Source: Longimicrobiales bacterium
GTDB taxonomy: Bacteria; Gemmatimonadota; Gemmatimonadetes; Longimicrobiales; Gaopeijiaceae
Assembly: GCA_029245345.1 (NCBI GenBank)
Contig: JAQWPM010000007.1
Coordinates: 62,001-126,000 of the forward strand
Direction of reading: 5' to 3'
DNA: 64,000 nucleotides
The notes under the pieces are model-generated. The model had not been told where the DNA came from, made no database searches, and saw nothing but the letters and a program-made list of their open reading frames with translations. Position numbers and translations under genes: made by a program. Position 1 is the first letter of the stretch, and every line of letters begins with the position of its first letter. Below are positions 1-8,562 of the stretch, one piece after another.

Positions 1-87
1 GGCTCTTAGCGCAAACAAATCACCCGAGGCGACGAGAGCCTCGAGGCGTTCTTTGCTTCGCTGGAGGTCATGCTCGGAGTTGCTCAT
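1..87 (-). CDS. mgtE: Probable magnesium transporter MgtE, N-terminal fragment (runs off the left edge)
   Basis: Only the first 29 codons are inside the window, from an ATG at 87. The peptide begins MSNSEHDLQRSKERLEAL and continues with a V-A-S-G-D-L-F-A-L-R segment. This resembles the helical N domain that opens MgtE Mg2+ channels (family pattern 'L...G D..AL R.LL..LHPADIA'). The in-frame codons upstream hold no other ATG/GTG/TTG before a stop, which supports the start. It lies 121 nt downstream of ybeY on the same strand and no clear Shine-Dalgarno is visible. The family call rests on a short helix, so another membrane or CBS-type protein is possible; reading past the edge would settle it. 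Confidence 0.45.
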   Translation of the reverse strand, partial: MSNSEHDLQRSKERLEALVASGDLFALRA

Positions 88-208
88 GGCCAGTCGGTCG
101 AAATCGGGGGGCGCCGTGAGCCGATCTGCGACATGAAACGGTCACGGAGAGCGCGAGGCTGGAAGATCCCGGAGGTGCGGAGACCCCGCAAGGCGGGCAT
201 GAGGCTAA

Positions 209-634
209 CTAACAGCCGCCGGCGAGAACCTCGCTCAAGAGTCTCTCTTGAAGCACAAACATCGGGCTTTCCAATCGGTCCAGCCCATCGGGATGGTCTT
301 CGCCCATCACGTGAAGTGCGCCGTGGATGGCAAGTCGGGTGAGTTCCTCCTTCACCGAGACATTGAGTTCGACCGCTTGGCGTTCTGCCTGGCTCACGCA
401 CACATAGACATCACCTAAGGGCACATGTTCGTCGCCAAGATTGAAAGCGATGACATCGGTAGGGCAATCTTTCCCTAAGTATTCCCGATTCAGCGAGGTG
501 ATCTCCTCGTCGGACACGAGAGTCAGAGAGACCTCCGCCTGGTCTGCCGCGCCCCGAAGCACACGCTCGACAGCGCACCGGAGCAACTTCAAAGGTGCAT
601 CTTCGAACCCATTCGTATTGACCTGAACCCTCAT
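209..634 (-). CDS. ybeY: Endoribonuclease YbeY (rRNA maturation factor)
   Basis: This 141-aa protein matches the usual YbeY length (about 140-160 aa). The zinc-site signature H-G-x-L-H-x-x-G-x-D-H is intact, with ligands His104, His108 and His114. The conserved segment before it (L-N-R-E-Y, then P-T-D-V-I-A-F) is also present. YbeY is a single-strand endoribonuclease involved in 16S rRNA 3' processing and ribosome quality control. The ATG at 634 lies 3 nt after the pgpH stop, so the two are probably translated together. The order phoH-pgpH-ybeY is a common bacterial arrangement and supports all three calls. Confidence 0.95.
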   Translation of the reverse strand: MRVQVNTNGFEDAPLKLLRCAVERVLRGAADQAEVSLTLVSDEEITSLNREYLGKDCPTDVIAFNLGDEHVPLGDVYVCVSQAERQAVELNVSVKEELTRLAIHGALHVMGEDHPDGLDRLESPMFVLQERLLSEVLAGGC

Positions 635-637
635 TCG

Positions 638-2947
638 TTAGGCAGATGCATGGGGTTCGGATGCCCCGGAACCGGGCGCTTGGTCCGCACCCTCTTCCGC
701 AGTCCCGTTCTTCGGGCTCTCCCCATTTTCACCCTCGGCATCCGTGAGGTGCTTCGTCGAGGGGTATTCGATACGCCGGTGCATGACACCCGCGAGGATC
801 TTCACGAACTGTTCCTTGACCCGTGCGATCTCTCCGAGCGTCAGCGGAGACTCATCAAGCTGACCGTCGGCGATCTTGCCGTCGACGACGTTGTTGATCA
901 GATCGCGCATACGCTCCGGGGTCGGCTCTTGCATCGCCCGAGTCGCAGACTCACACGAGTCGGCAAGCATCGCGATCGCTGTCTCTTTGGATTGAGGCTT
1001 CGGCCCGGGGTAGGAGAAACGCTCCGCATGGACCTCGCCGGAGGCCTCCTCGCAAGCCTTCTCGTAGAAGAAGCCGATCCGTTGTGTACCGTGGTGCTCT
1101 AGGATGAAATCGAGAACGATGTCGGGGACTTTCTCCTCTTTCGCGAGCCGCACTCCTTCCGTGACGTGTTCCCTCACGATGGCGGCAGACGTCTCCGGTT
1201 TGAGCTTATCGTGCGGGTTCCGGCCGGCCGGCTGGTTCTCCACGAAGTAGTGCGGCTTCAGCATCTTGCCCACGTCGTGATAGTAGACACCCACTCGGCT
1301 CAGTAGCCCGTTCGCTCCGACTTCGGCCGCAGCCGCCTCACTCAGGTTCGCGACATTGATCGTGTGAGCGTATGTGCCCGGCGCCTCCAGAGAGAGCCTA
1401 CGCAACAGTGGCCGCGTTGGATCTGCCCATTCGAGGAGCGTCTGGTCCGTCGTGATACCTGTGAACAACTCGAAGACGAACAGAAAGCCCATCGCAAGGA
1501 GCGCAGAGATTGTCGCGTTCCCAGCGAGCGCTACGGTGCCACGGGCGACACCGCCGAAATCGGCCGCTGTCGCGAGTCCGTGCGCCGCCAGCATGACCCC
1601 TCCTGCCGCCGCGATGATCGCGATGGACACCCACGTCTCCGACCGGCGCCGGACGGCTCGCACACTCATCGCGGCAGCGGCACCCGCAGCCATCAAGGCC
1701 AGCACGCTTCCATAGTCGGAGAACGGTGTGAGCGTTCCAGTGATCGCGACAAGAACCAGCACAAGGAAGAGCGACATCCTCGAGTCCCAAAGAACTGCAA
1801 CTGGCAACGCGACGAACGCGATCGGGAGCCACTCCGTAGCCAGCCCACTGCGATCGATCGCCACTGCGGCACCAAAGTAGGTCGCGACGAGAACCGCGAT
1901 GAGCACCAACCACCGATAGTTCGCATACACCTCAGGGCGGTTGAAGAACAAGAGCAAGCCAAAGAGCGACAGCATCATCGCATTGACGATGCCGGATCCG
2001 ATCAGCGCGCCCCACCCCAGCTGTTCCGCTTGACGCATTCCCTGAGCTCTGAGTGCCGCCTCATACGCCGCGAGCCGCTCTAATGCCTCCGGTCCGATCG
2101 GGTCCGCCTGTCGGACGATCGCTTGGTTCTCGAGTACTTCACCCTTGGTCGGCGAAATCGAGCCCGCCGCAGCGCTACGGTCACCCTCCGTGGCAATCAC
2201 GTTGAGCGACAGGCTGTATTGCATATGGCCGATGAGCATCATGCTGAAAAGGCCCGCCTGCTCCGGCGTGGTCTCGCTTGGCAACAAGCGTGTCGCTTCG
2301 TCCAAGAAGACCCGTGAAGTCGCAAGATCCTCAACCAGAACACTGCGTTCTTCTTGCTGGGGCTCTCTGATCGTAACCCGGGTCGCCGTGAGATCCGCAA
2401 TGCGTGAAGCGTCCACAACCCCGTCATGCACGATCTGCATTGCGAGCACTGCGGCGGTCCGAAGGTCTAGGCGAGCTTCGTCGTCGATCAAGAAAGCCAT
2501 CTGAGAAGCGGTAGCTACGATTCTGCCTCCGCGCAGCACCGCCTCTAATCGGCTGCTGTCTCGAGACTCCGCTGCAGAATCGATCTGATCAAAGAACCGC
2601 ATGAGCCGGGCAGACATGGTGTCAGCGGACTCGGGAAGCAGATCAAAAGTGGGCGGAACCGCGTCCATTACAGTGCGCCGTTCGGCCTCGAGCTCAGCAG
2701 GCGCCTTCGGGATACTGAACGGTATCGCCGCAATCACGTCCTCCTGAGCGACCCTTCCCTCTTGATACGGAGCCACGTCAGTGCCGCGAATCGGCGGGAA
2801 GAAGACCGACACCAGCGCAGCCAAGGCAAGCACGAGGAAGACTCGGGCCCCGTGATGCGTGATGCGGTCACCCCACGCCCCGCCCGGTGCTCCGGAGAGT
2901 TGGTGGAGCACAGATGTCCGCTCCTTCTTCTCGGAACGGCGACTCAC
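638..2947 (-). CDS. pgpH: 7TMR-HDED / HD-domain membrane protein, probable c-di-AMP phosphodiesterase (PgpH/YqfF type)
   Basis: The 769-aa protein has one membrane segment near residues 36-51, then an extracytoplasmic helical domain to about 305 (7TM-HDED type). A multi-pass block follows at about 309-497, then a cytosolic HD domain from about 520. The metal site is visible as His528 (T-Y-A-H-T) and His557-Asp558 in Y-Y-H-D-V-G-K; a second histidine cluster H-H-G-T lies near 618. Listeria PgpH with this architecture hydrolyses c-di-AMP, so that activity is inferred. The C-terminal 40 residues are acidic and low-complexity. The GTG start overlaps the phoH stop as GTGA, which implies coupling. 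Confidence 0.85.
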   Translation of the reverse strand: MSRRSEKKERTSVLHQLSGAPGGAWGDRITHHGARVFLVLALAALVSVFFPPIRGTDVAPYQEGRVAQEDVIAAIPFSIPKAPAELEAERRTVMDAVPPTFDLLPESADTMSARLMRFFDQIDSAAESRDSSRLEAVLRGGRIVATASQMAFLIDDEARLDLRTAAVLAMQIVHDGVVDASRIADLTATRVTIREPQQEERSVLVEDLATSRVFLDEATRLLPSETTPEQAGLFSMMLIGHMQYSLSLNVIATEGDRSAAAGSISPTKGEVLENQAIVRQADPIGPEALERLAAYEAALRAQGMRQAEQLGWGALIGSGIVNAMMLSLFGLLLFFNRPEVYANYRWLVLIAVLVATYFGAAVAIDRSGLATEWLPIAFVALPVAVLWDSRMSLFLVLVLVAITGTLTPFSDYGSVLALMAAGAAAAMSVRAVRRRSETWVSIAIIAAAGGVMLAAHGLATAADFGGVARGTVALAGNATISALLAMGFLFVFELFTGITTDQTLLEWADPTRPLLRRLSLEAPGTYAHTINVANLSEAAAAEVGANGLLSRVGVYYHDVGKMLKPHYFVENQPAGRNPHDKLKPETSAAIVREHVTEGVRLAKEEKVPDIVLDFILEHHGTQRIGFFYEKACEEASGEVHAERFSYPGPKPQSKETAIAMLADSCESATRAMQEPTPERMRDLINNVVDGKIADGQLDESPLTLGEIARVKEQFVKILAGVMHRRIEYPSTKHLTDAEGENGESPKNGTAEEGADQAPGSGASEPHASA

Positions 2948-3927
2948 GCCTCGGCCCCTTCATCCGAAGCCCGCTCGTACGCCTTGATAATGTCCTTCAC
3001 TAGGCGATGTCGGAGCACGTCTTTAGCGTCGAGATACACGACCGAGATCCCCTGAATTCCGCCGAGAATCCGCTCGACCTCGAGCAAGCCAGAGTTTTCC
3101 TTCCGAGGAAGATCGATCTGCGTCTTGTCACCGGTTATCACCACCTGCGAGTTCAGGCCGAGGCGCGTCAGAAACATTTTCATCTGCGCCGTAGTCGCAT
3201 TCTGAGCTTCGTCGAGAATGACAAAAGCATCCGACAGTGTACGCCCTCGCATGTAGGCCAGCGGGGCAATCTCGATCGTTCGTTCCTCGAGTGCTTTCTG
3301 GACACGCTCCTGAGGCATCATGTCCTCGAGCGCATCGTAAAGCGGACGAAGATATGGATCCACTTTCTCCTGAAGATCGCCCGGGAGGAAACCAAGGTGC
3401 TCGCCGGCTTCGACCGCCGGCCGAGCCAGGACGATCCGCTTAACTCTCTTCTTATAGAGCGCTTCGACCGCGCACGCTACCGCTAGATAGGTCTTCCCTG
3501 TCCCGGCAGGGCCAACACCGATCACGATGTCGTTCGCAGTGATCGCTTGGACGTAACTCCGCTGCCCATCCGACTTGGGTACGATGACTTTGCGAGATCC
3601 CGGGATGGCAATACGGATCTGGTCGTCAGGGTGGACTATGCCGTCGGGTCCTAGCGCATCAACTCCATCCGCGAAGCGTCCGATGTCCGGCACGTCGAAC
3701 GGCACCCGCAAACGAGAGAGTTCGATCATGTGCTGCACCACAGGCACCGACCGCTCCACCGAACTCAGGCCCCCGGAGAGGATCAAGTGATCTCCGCGCA
3801 TAACGACCCTGATGCCAAAGAGCCGCGTGAGTTCTTGCATGTTTCGATCGTTGACCCCCGCGAGCATGAGGGGATCGACCCCGTCCGCGTCAAGGCGGTG
3901 TGCTATAATCGTGTCGCCGTTCGCCAA
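2944..3927 (-). CDS. phoH: PhoH-like P-loop ATPase
   Basis: The 327-aa protein carries Walker A G-P-A-G-T-G-K-T at 139-146 and a Walker B/DEAD-like D-E-A-Q-N at 239-243. The segment between them (about 168-184, A-R-P-A-V-E-A-G-E-H-L-G-F) is diagnostic of PhoH/PhoL. An N-terminal KH-like stretch precedes it. PhoH-like proteins are linked to RNA metabolism and often sit next to ybeY, as here. The start is TTG at 3927, preceded by AGGAG with 5 nt spacing, which is better placed than any nearby ATG. It lies 17 nt after aspS and overlaps pgpH by 4 nt. The biochemical role is not well defined even in model species. Confidence 0.9.
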   Translation of the reverse strand: MANGDTIIAHRLDADGVDPLMLAGVNDRNMQELTRLFGIRVVMRGDHLILSGGLSSVERSVPVVQHMIELSRLRVPFDVPDIGRFADGVDALGPDGIVHPDDQIRIAIPGSRKVIVPKSDGQRSYVQAITANDIVIGVGPAGTGKTYLAVACAVEALYKKRVKRIVLARPAVEAGEHLGFLPGDLQEKVDPYLRPLYDALEDMMPQERVQKALEERTIEIAPLAYMRGRTLSDAFVILDEAQNATTAQMKMFLTRLGLNSQVVITGDKTQIDLPRKENSGLLEVERILGGIQGISVVYLDAKDVLRHRLVKDIIKAYERASDEGAEA

Positions 3928-3938
3928 ATGGTCTCCTA

Positions 3939-3954
3939 GGAGGGCTAGCCCTCC
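3939..3954. repeat. 16-bp perfect palindrome across the aspS stop codon
   Basis: GGAGGGCTAGCCCTCC reads the same on both strands and includes the aspS TAG. It sits just upstream of the phoH Shine-Dalgarno. In RNA it could form a short hairpin that affects phoH translation or the 3' end of aspS, but no U-run follows, so it is not an intrinsic terminator. It may be incidental. Confidence 0.4.
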
Positions 3955-5738
3955 TCTGTCTCCCGTCTCTTCACGATCAGGCCGAGCTCTTCGAGTTCGG
4001 AGTCACCCAGTGCGGTCGGAGCCCCTTCGAAAAGAGCTCGGGCCGCCGTCGTCTTCGGGAATGCAATTACATCCCTCAGACTACCCGATCCGGTAAAACG
4101 CTGCACGATTCGGTCCACTCCCAGCGCGATGCCTCCATGAGGCGGCGCTCCGGCAGCAAGCGCATCGAGAAGAAAGCCAAACTTTTCGTCGATCTCTGCC
4201 TCATTGAGGCCTAGTGCCCTCAGAATACTGCGCTGAACCTCAGGCTGGTGATTCCGGATACTGCCTGATCCCAACTCGGTGCCATTATACACCAAGTCGT
4301 ACGCTGTGCCTCGTACGGAGACCGGATCCGTCTCAATTCGATCAATGTCGTCCGCGTGTGGCATTACGAAAGGGTGATGGCTGGCCACGATCACGCCATC
4401 GAATTCTTCGAAGACCGGGAATTCGGTGACCCAGAGCCAGGAGTGCTCAGTCGTGAGTGGCAGTTCCATCGCCACCGCAGCTGCAGCCCTGGCCGCCGAC
4501 AGCGCCGGAGACGTGACGGAGTCTTGCCCGGCAGATGCCAAGATCAAGTCACCAACTGAGAGCCCCATGGCTTCAACATTGGCGGGCCCTAAGAACTTGC
4601 CGAGCGGACCCGAAGTCCCCTCGTCTTTCACCTTCGCCCAGAACAACCCCGGAGCGCCAGCTTCCTTCGCCTTCGCTTCAATCCCTTCGATTTGTTTCCG
4701 CGACAGGCGTGCCCCACCCACGAGGTGCAGACCGCGGAGCCGACCGCCCGCGTCGACGGCGGAGCGCACGATTCCCATCTCCACGTCACGCGTCGCATCG
4801 GTCCAGTCACTGATCTCCAACTCGTACCGTAGGTCGGGTCGATCCGAGCCGTACCGCTCCATAGACTCGTGCCACGAGAGTCTCGGGAACGGCCGTTCCG
4901 CAGGGATGTCTGCTACGTTGGCGAGGCTCGCCATCAGGCCTTCAATCCAAACCAGAATGTCCTCTGGTTCGACGAACGAGGCCTCGACGTCGATCTGCGT
5001 GAATTCGGGCTGGCGATCCGCACGAAGGTCTTCATCGCGGAAGCATCGAGCGATCTGGAAGTACCTGTCGAAGCCGGCAACCATCAGGATCTGCTTGTAG
5101 ATCTGCGGGCTCTGCGGAAGGGCATAGAACTCCCCTTTGTGCACACGACTCGGGACCAGGTAGTCGCGAGCTCCTTCGGGAGTCGCTTTCGTCAGGATCG
5201 GGGTTTCGACTTCGATGAAGCCGTGCTGATCCATGTAATTCCGGGTTTCCAAGATGAGCTTGTGCCGCAGTACCAGCGCCTGCTGCAGCTCCGGGCGCCG
5301 CAGATCCAGGACTCGGTGTTGCAGTCGGAGTTCTTCCGCCGGCAGCTCGTCATCCGCACTGCGATACACCGGGATCGCCGGCGTGCGCGCATCGGAGAGG
5401 ATCTGCAATGAACTCGCGCGGACTTCGATGTCGCCCGTCGCCATATCGGTGTTTTCGGCCCCTTGGGGGCGGGTCGTCACAACACCTTCGACTCGGATCA
5501 CATCCTCATGTCCGATCTTATGAGCGAGTTCAAGCGAAGCGGCATCCGTCCAATCCGGCCCGAACGACACCTGAACGAGGCCACTTCGGTCGCGAAGATC
5601 CACAAAGAGCAGGCCGCCGAGGTCACGACGGCGGTGTACCCAACCTGCGAGATGCATCCTGGAATCGGCATCCGACCCTCGTAGGCCGCCTACCATCCGC
5701 GTGCGAAGCTGTGTCCGTTCGATTTCCATGTTCGCCAT
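3945..5738 (-). CDS. aspS: Aspartate--tRNA ligase (bacterial type)
   Basis: The 597-aa class II synthetase has an N-terminal OB anticodon-binding fold (G-W-V-H-R-R-R-D-L-G-G near 32-42), a catalytic core with motif 2 around F-R-D-E-D-L-R-A-D-R, and the bacterial GAD insertion. Motif 3 is seen as G-I-A-L-G-V-D-R-I. The anticodon-site loop reads R-R-R-D-L rather than R-R-R-D-H. Leu at this place is typical of discriminating, Asp-only enzymes, and this agrees with a separate asnS at 45501-46805. The reading frame is open 14 codons further upstream, but the ATG at 5738 forms a TGATG junction with the vanZ stop and is the likely start. Confidence 0.97.
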   Translation of the reverse strand: MANMEIERTQLRTRMVGGLRGSDADSRMHLAGWVHRRRDLGGLLFVDLRDRSGLVQVSFGPDWTDAASLELAHKIGHEDVIRVEGVVTTRPQGAENTDMATGDIEVRASSLQILSDARTPAIPVYRSADDELPAEELRLQHRVLDLRRPELQQALVLRHKLILETRNYMDQHGFIEVETPILTKATPEGARDYLVPSRVHKGEFYALPQSPQIYKQILMVAGFDRYFQIARCFRDEDLRADRQPEFTQIDVEASFVEPEDILVWIEGLMASLANVADIPAERPFPRLSWHESMERYGSDRPDLRYELEISDWTDATRDVEMGIVRSAVDAGGRLRGLHLVGGARLSRKQIEGIEAKAKEAGAPGLFWAKVKDEGTSGPLGKFLGPANVEAMGLSVGDLILASAGQDSVTSPALSAARAAAAVAMELPLTTEHSWLWVTEFPVFEEFDGVIVASHHPFVMPHADDIDRIETDPVSVRGTAYDLVYNGTELGSGSIRNHQPEVQRSILRALGLNEAEIDEKFGFLLDALAAGAPPHGGIALGVDRIVQRFTGSGSLRDVIAFPKTTAARALFEGAPTALGDSELEELGLIVKRRETEEG

Positions 5739-6112
5739 CAGAGTGTCGTTTCTGTTGCAGTTCTGCGTGTCTCGATCCACCAGTACAGCGCCATATAGCC
5801 GATCACAATCCCCGCTGCGTCAGCGAGCCAATCACTCACGGCGGGATACCGCCCCGGTACGAACGACTGATGCCACTCATCGCTGGCACCGTACAAGACC
5901 CCAGCCGCGATCAGTAGTCCGTGGGACCATCCGACCGATCCCTTCCACCGTCCGTAAACGAGGGCAGCTCCCAGGACCGAATAAACGCAGGTGTGGATGA
6001 ATAAATCGCTAACCGAGATGCCTTCAATGGCCGACCCCGGAATCGAACTCAACAAAAAAAGGACCACTGCCCAAAGAACAGCGGGTCCCCACGCAAACAT
6101 TTGATTGGTCAC
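5738..6112 (-). CDS. VanZ-like family membrane protein
   Basis: This 124-aa protein is almost all hydrophobic, with about four predicted membrane helices. It carries the VanZ-family signature near 80-103: G-A-S-D-E-W-H-Q, then P-G-R and D-W-L-A-D-A-A-G. VanZ itself gives low-level teicoplanin resistance, but most chromosomal homologues have no known role, so none is claimed. The GTG at 6112 has a GAGGGAG purine stretch upstream; an ATG four codons later is the alternative. It is the first gene of the run vanZ-aspS-phoH-pgpH-ybeY and is joined to aspS by a 1-nt TGATG overlap. Confidence 0.85.
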   Translation of the reverse strand: MTNQMFAWGPAVLWAVVLFLLSSIPGSAIEGISVSDLFIHTCVYSVLGAALVYGRWKGSVGWSHGLLIAAGVLYGASDEWHQSFVPGRYPAVSDWLADAAGIVIGYMALYWWIETRRTATETTL

Positions 6113-6156
6113 CGGGGGTGATCTCCCTCGTCTTCAGCGGGTTCCGGTTGACGGCT

Positions 6157-6185
6157 AAGTTAAGCCCGCCCCACAGGTGATTCAA
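6157..6185 (-). promoter_or_regulatory. Candidate sigma-70-type promoter for the vanZ-aspS-phoH-pgpH-ybeY operon
   Basis: On the minus strand TTGAAT (-35, plus coordinates 6180-6185) and TAACTT (-10, 6157-6162) are separated by 17 nt. They lie about 45 nt upstream of the vanZ start in the short divergent region shared with rlmN. The -10 match is modest, so this is a candidate only. Confidence 0.3.
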
Positions 6186-6214
6186 GAAAACGGCCCCCAC
6201 CGACCCCACCGGGA

Positions 6215-7339
6215 ATGACGACAGAAGCCCGCATTGACCTCCTCTCATTGACGCCAGACGACCTCCGTTCGGCGTTAGAGGACCATTTCGCTCAGCGCGG
6301 CCAGCCTGAGTACAGGGTCGGTCAGGTGACGAAGTGGCTCTATGAGCGGCTCGCCGGGTCGATCGATGAAATGACCGACCTCTCTGTGACGGAGCGTGAT
6401 ACCCTTTCAGAGTCGTTCACGGTAGCGGAGCCTGAAGTCGCCCGGGTCGAGATCAGCAAGGACGGGACAGTCAAACACCTGTGGCGTTTGGCGGACGGCG
6501 AACTGGTCGAATCCGTGCTCATTCCGACAAAGAAGCGCCTGACGCTGTGCATCTCATCACAGGCAGGCTGTGCAATGGGGTGCACATTCTGCGCGACGGG
6601 TTGGGGTGGCTTTGACCGACAACTCACTGCGGGTGAGATCGTGACGCAGTATCGAGCCTCCCGTCGCTGGGCCAAAGAAAAGGGCCTCGGGCCGATCAGC
6701 AATATCGTGTACATGGGGATGGGCGAGCCGTTGTCGAACCGGAAGGCCGTCCACCCTTCTCTGACGATCCTGAACCAGGGCTACGGTGTGGGCGCGCGTC
6801 GCATCACAGTTTCCACGGTCGGTGTCGTGCCTGGAATCGACGAGTTAGCGCAGCGCCCAGAGCAGTTCCGGTTGGCTCTCTCTCTCCACGCACCACAGTC
6901 CGACCTTCGGCGCGAGCTGATCCCGTTGGAGAAGCGGCATCCCCTTCCGGAGGTTATCGAAGCACTGAGAAAATTCGATGCCGCCGGAGGTAAGCGGATC
7001 ACTTTCGAATACACGATGATCCGAGGGATAAACGACGACCTGGTGCTCCTGCCCGCCCTCGCGGACCTCGCCTCTCAGGTGCGTGCTTTCGTAAACCTGA
7101 TCCCGTTCAACCCGATCCCATATCAGGATTGGGAAGCGTCCGAGCCAGAGCGTATTGCCGAATTTGCGCGAGGACTCGAAGACCGGGGCGTTTCAGTCGC
7201 GGTCCGTGAGACTCGCGGCCAAGACATCGACGCCGCGTGCGGCCAGCTCAGGGCTCACACCCTGGTTCAAATCGAGAAGCACGGGACCGCGGAGCTACCT
7301 GATGCCGCGCCCGACTCGGTCAAGCCGAACCTCGCGTAA
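6215..7339 (+). CDS. rlmN: Dual-specificity 23S rRNA / tRNA adenine-C2 methyltransferase RlmN
   Basis: This 374-aa radical-SAM enzyme carries the cluster motif C-x3-C-x2-C at Cys119, Cys123 and Cys126. The two further cysteines of the RlmN mechanism are Cys112 and the methyl-carrying Cys342 (D-A-A-C-G-Q). RlmN methylates A2503 of 23S rRNA and A37 of some tRNAs at C2. It is transcribed away from the vanZ operon. Its last 45 nt overlap the end of the convergent lepB gene, so the final 15 codons of each are read from opposite strands of the same DNA. The Shine-Dalgarno before the ATG is weak. Confidence 0.96.
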   Translation: MTTEARIDLLSLTPDDLRSALEDHFAQRGQPEYRVGQVTKWLYERLAGSIDEMTDLSVTERDTLSESFTVAEPEVARVEISKDGTVKHLWRLADGELVESVLIPTKKRLTLCISSQAGCAMGCTFCATGWGGFDRQLTAGEIVTQYRASRRWAKEKGLGPISNIVYMGMGEPLSNRKAVHPSLTILNQGYGVGARRITVSTVGVVPGIDELAQRPEQFRLALSLHAPQSDLRRELIPLEKRHPLPEVIEALRKFDAAGGKRITFEYTMIRGINDDLVLLPALADLASQVRAFVNLIPFNPIPYQDWEASEPERIAEFARGLEDRGVSVAVRETRGQDIDAACGQLRAHTLVQIEKHGTAELPDAAPDSVKPNLA

Positions 7340-8032
7340 CCACGGGAAGGGTCGATAGGACCCTTTGTTGTACGAGAAGTATGTGAAGACCGCCCTCCCC
7401 TCCAGGCGCCATCCCTCGAGAAGACCCCAATACCTGGAATCGAGGCTGGTCTCCCGGTTATCACCGAGCATGAAGTAGCGATCCTCGGGAATAACCAGAG
7501 GGCCCCAGTTGTCGCGAGTCGGAGCATACGTACGCGCATCCATCCCGGGTACGAGGTAGTCACGCTGCCAGGCCATCCAAGGATGACTCTCGTCCCTCAC
7601 ATCCGAGTGCTTCAGGTAGGGTTCCTCTGAAGCTTCACCGTTCACATAAAGAACCCTGTCGCGCATGCGGACCGTGTCCCCAGGCATGCCCACCAATCGC
7701 TTCACGAGCTTGATCGTTTCTTCGTGTGGAGGGTCGAATACGAGGACATCGCCCCGGTGGGGCTTCGAATAGCCCGGAATGCGGATCCCGGTCAACGGAA
7801 TGTGCGAACCGATGGCCGCTCGGTTCACCAGGAGCATGTCGCCGACTAGAAGCGTCTCTTCCATCGATCCTGACGTGATCACGAACGTCTGAACGAGGAA
7901 TGACCTCAGAAAGATGAAGAGAACTGCGGCGATGATGATGGACTTGGCCCATTCACTCGCAGCGTTCAGCGACTCCTCGGAGCCTCCCTCGTCCGCCTTG
8001 TCCTTTTTCGGGCCTGCCTCGTTCTTCGCCAT
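7295..8032 (-). CDS. lepB: Signal peptidase I
   Basis: The 245-aa type I leader peptidase has one N-terminal membrane anchor (about 29-45). The catalytic serine is Ser56 in S-G-S-M and the catalytic lysine is Lys111 in V-K-R-L-V-G-M-P-G-D. The conserved C-terminal box G-D-N-R-x-x-S-x-D-S-R-Y-W-G is also present. The enzyme removes signal peptides from exported proteins on the outer face of the inner membrane. The frame stays open upstream to 8161, but that would overlap the preceding gene and adds arginine-rich, unfamily-like sequence. The ATG at 8032 is therefore preferred. The 3' end overlaps rlmN by 45 nt on the other strand. Confidence 0.95.
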   Translation of the reverse strand: MAKNEAGPKKDKADEGGSEESLNAASEWAKSIIIAAVLFIFLRSFLVQTFVITSGSMEETLLVGDMLLVNRAAIGSHIPLTGIRIPGYSKPHRGDVLVFDPPHEETIKLVKRLVGMPGDTVRMRDRVLYVNGEASEEPYLKHSDVRDESHPWMAWQRDYLVPGMDARTYAPTRDNWGPLVIPEDRYFMLGDNRETSLDSRYWGLLEGWRLEGRAVFTYFSYNKGSYRPFPWLREVRLDRVGRGIR

Positions 8033-8082
8033 CGCCGTCTTCAGCACCTCTTCGGACGATGCTGCTGTGAGCAGACCGTCAT

Positions 8083-8562
8083 CTATCGAAACCAACTCCG
8101 GGGATCCCACCGTGCACGCGCGCCCGGAGCCACCGCGGGGGCATCGACGGGTGCGAGCCATTCACTACCGAGCATTACGGACACATCTACGAAGAGTTCC
8201 GGATCCGGCTCGCTGAGGACGTTACGGATTCCGAGTGCCTTGGCAACGGCCTCAGCCATTTGCCGGTCACCCACCCTGTCCACAACGCTTGAGCTGTTGC
8301 CCGTCACCTCGGGAGCGTTGCCGTAGTAGACCACATCCAACCCAAGGTCACGGAGATAGCTCGTGGCACCGCCCGCGAGCCCCGAGACATCACTCGCGTT
8401 CAGGACTTCGACCCGAATACGCACACCTGGCAACGGGCGGCCAGTCGCGTCGACGACCGGATCGACTACGGGTTCCCGGTCCCAGGGGCGTGTGAGGAGG
8501 AGGCCCACGCCCGCTACGGCGAGTACGACTCCAACCATGACCACACGGTTCTTACCCTTCAT
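8083..8562 (-). CDS. Stand-alone LytR_C (LytR/CpsA C-terminal) domain protein
   Basis: This 159-aa protein has a single N-terminal membrane segment (about 7-24). A domain near 48-115 follows, beginning R-I-R-V-E-V-L-N-A-S and continuing G-L-A-G-G-A-T-S-Y-L-R, typical of LytR_C. That domain usually follows the catalytic LCP domain of wall-polymer ligases, but here no LCP domain is present. The protein is probably anchored in the inner membrane with the domain outside. It overlaps yqeK by 11 nt and lies 50 nt before lepB. Its function is unknown; a link to the cell envelope is inferred from the domain and from the neighbouring signal peptidase. Confidence 0.75.
   Translation of the reverse strand: MKGKNRVVMVGVVLAVAGVGLLLTRPWDREPVVDPVVDATGRPLPGVRIRVEVLNASDVSGLAGGATSYLRDLGLDVVYYGNAPEVTGNSSSVVDRVGDRQMAEAVAKALGIRNVLSEPDPELFVDVSVMLGSEWLAPVDAPAVAPGARARWDPRSWFR

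Noticed and set aside
1364-2083. 239-codon plus-strand frame opposite pgpH
   Set aside because: It is rich in Arg/His/Gln with no hydrophobic core and lies antisense to a protein with an intact HD site.
5739-5780. 14-codon upstream extension of AspRS
   Set aside because: It lies wholly inside the end of the vanZ-like gene; the TGATG start fits the family N-terminus.
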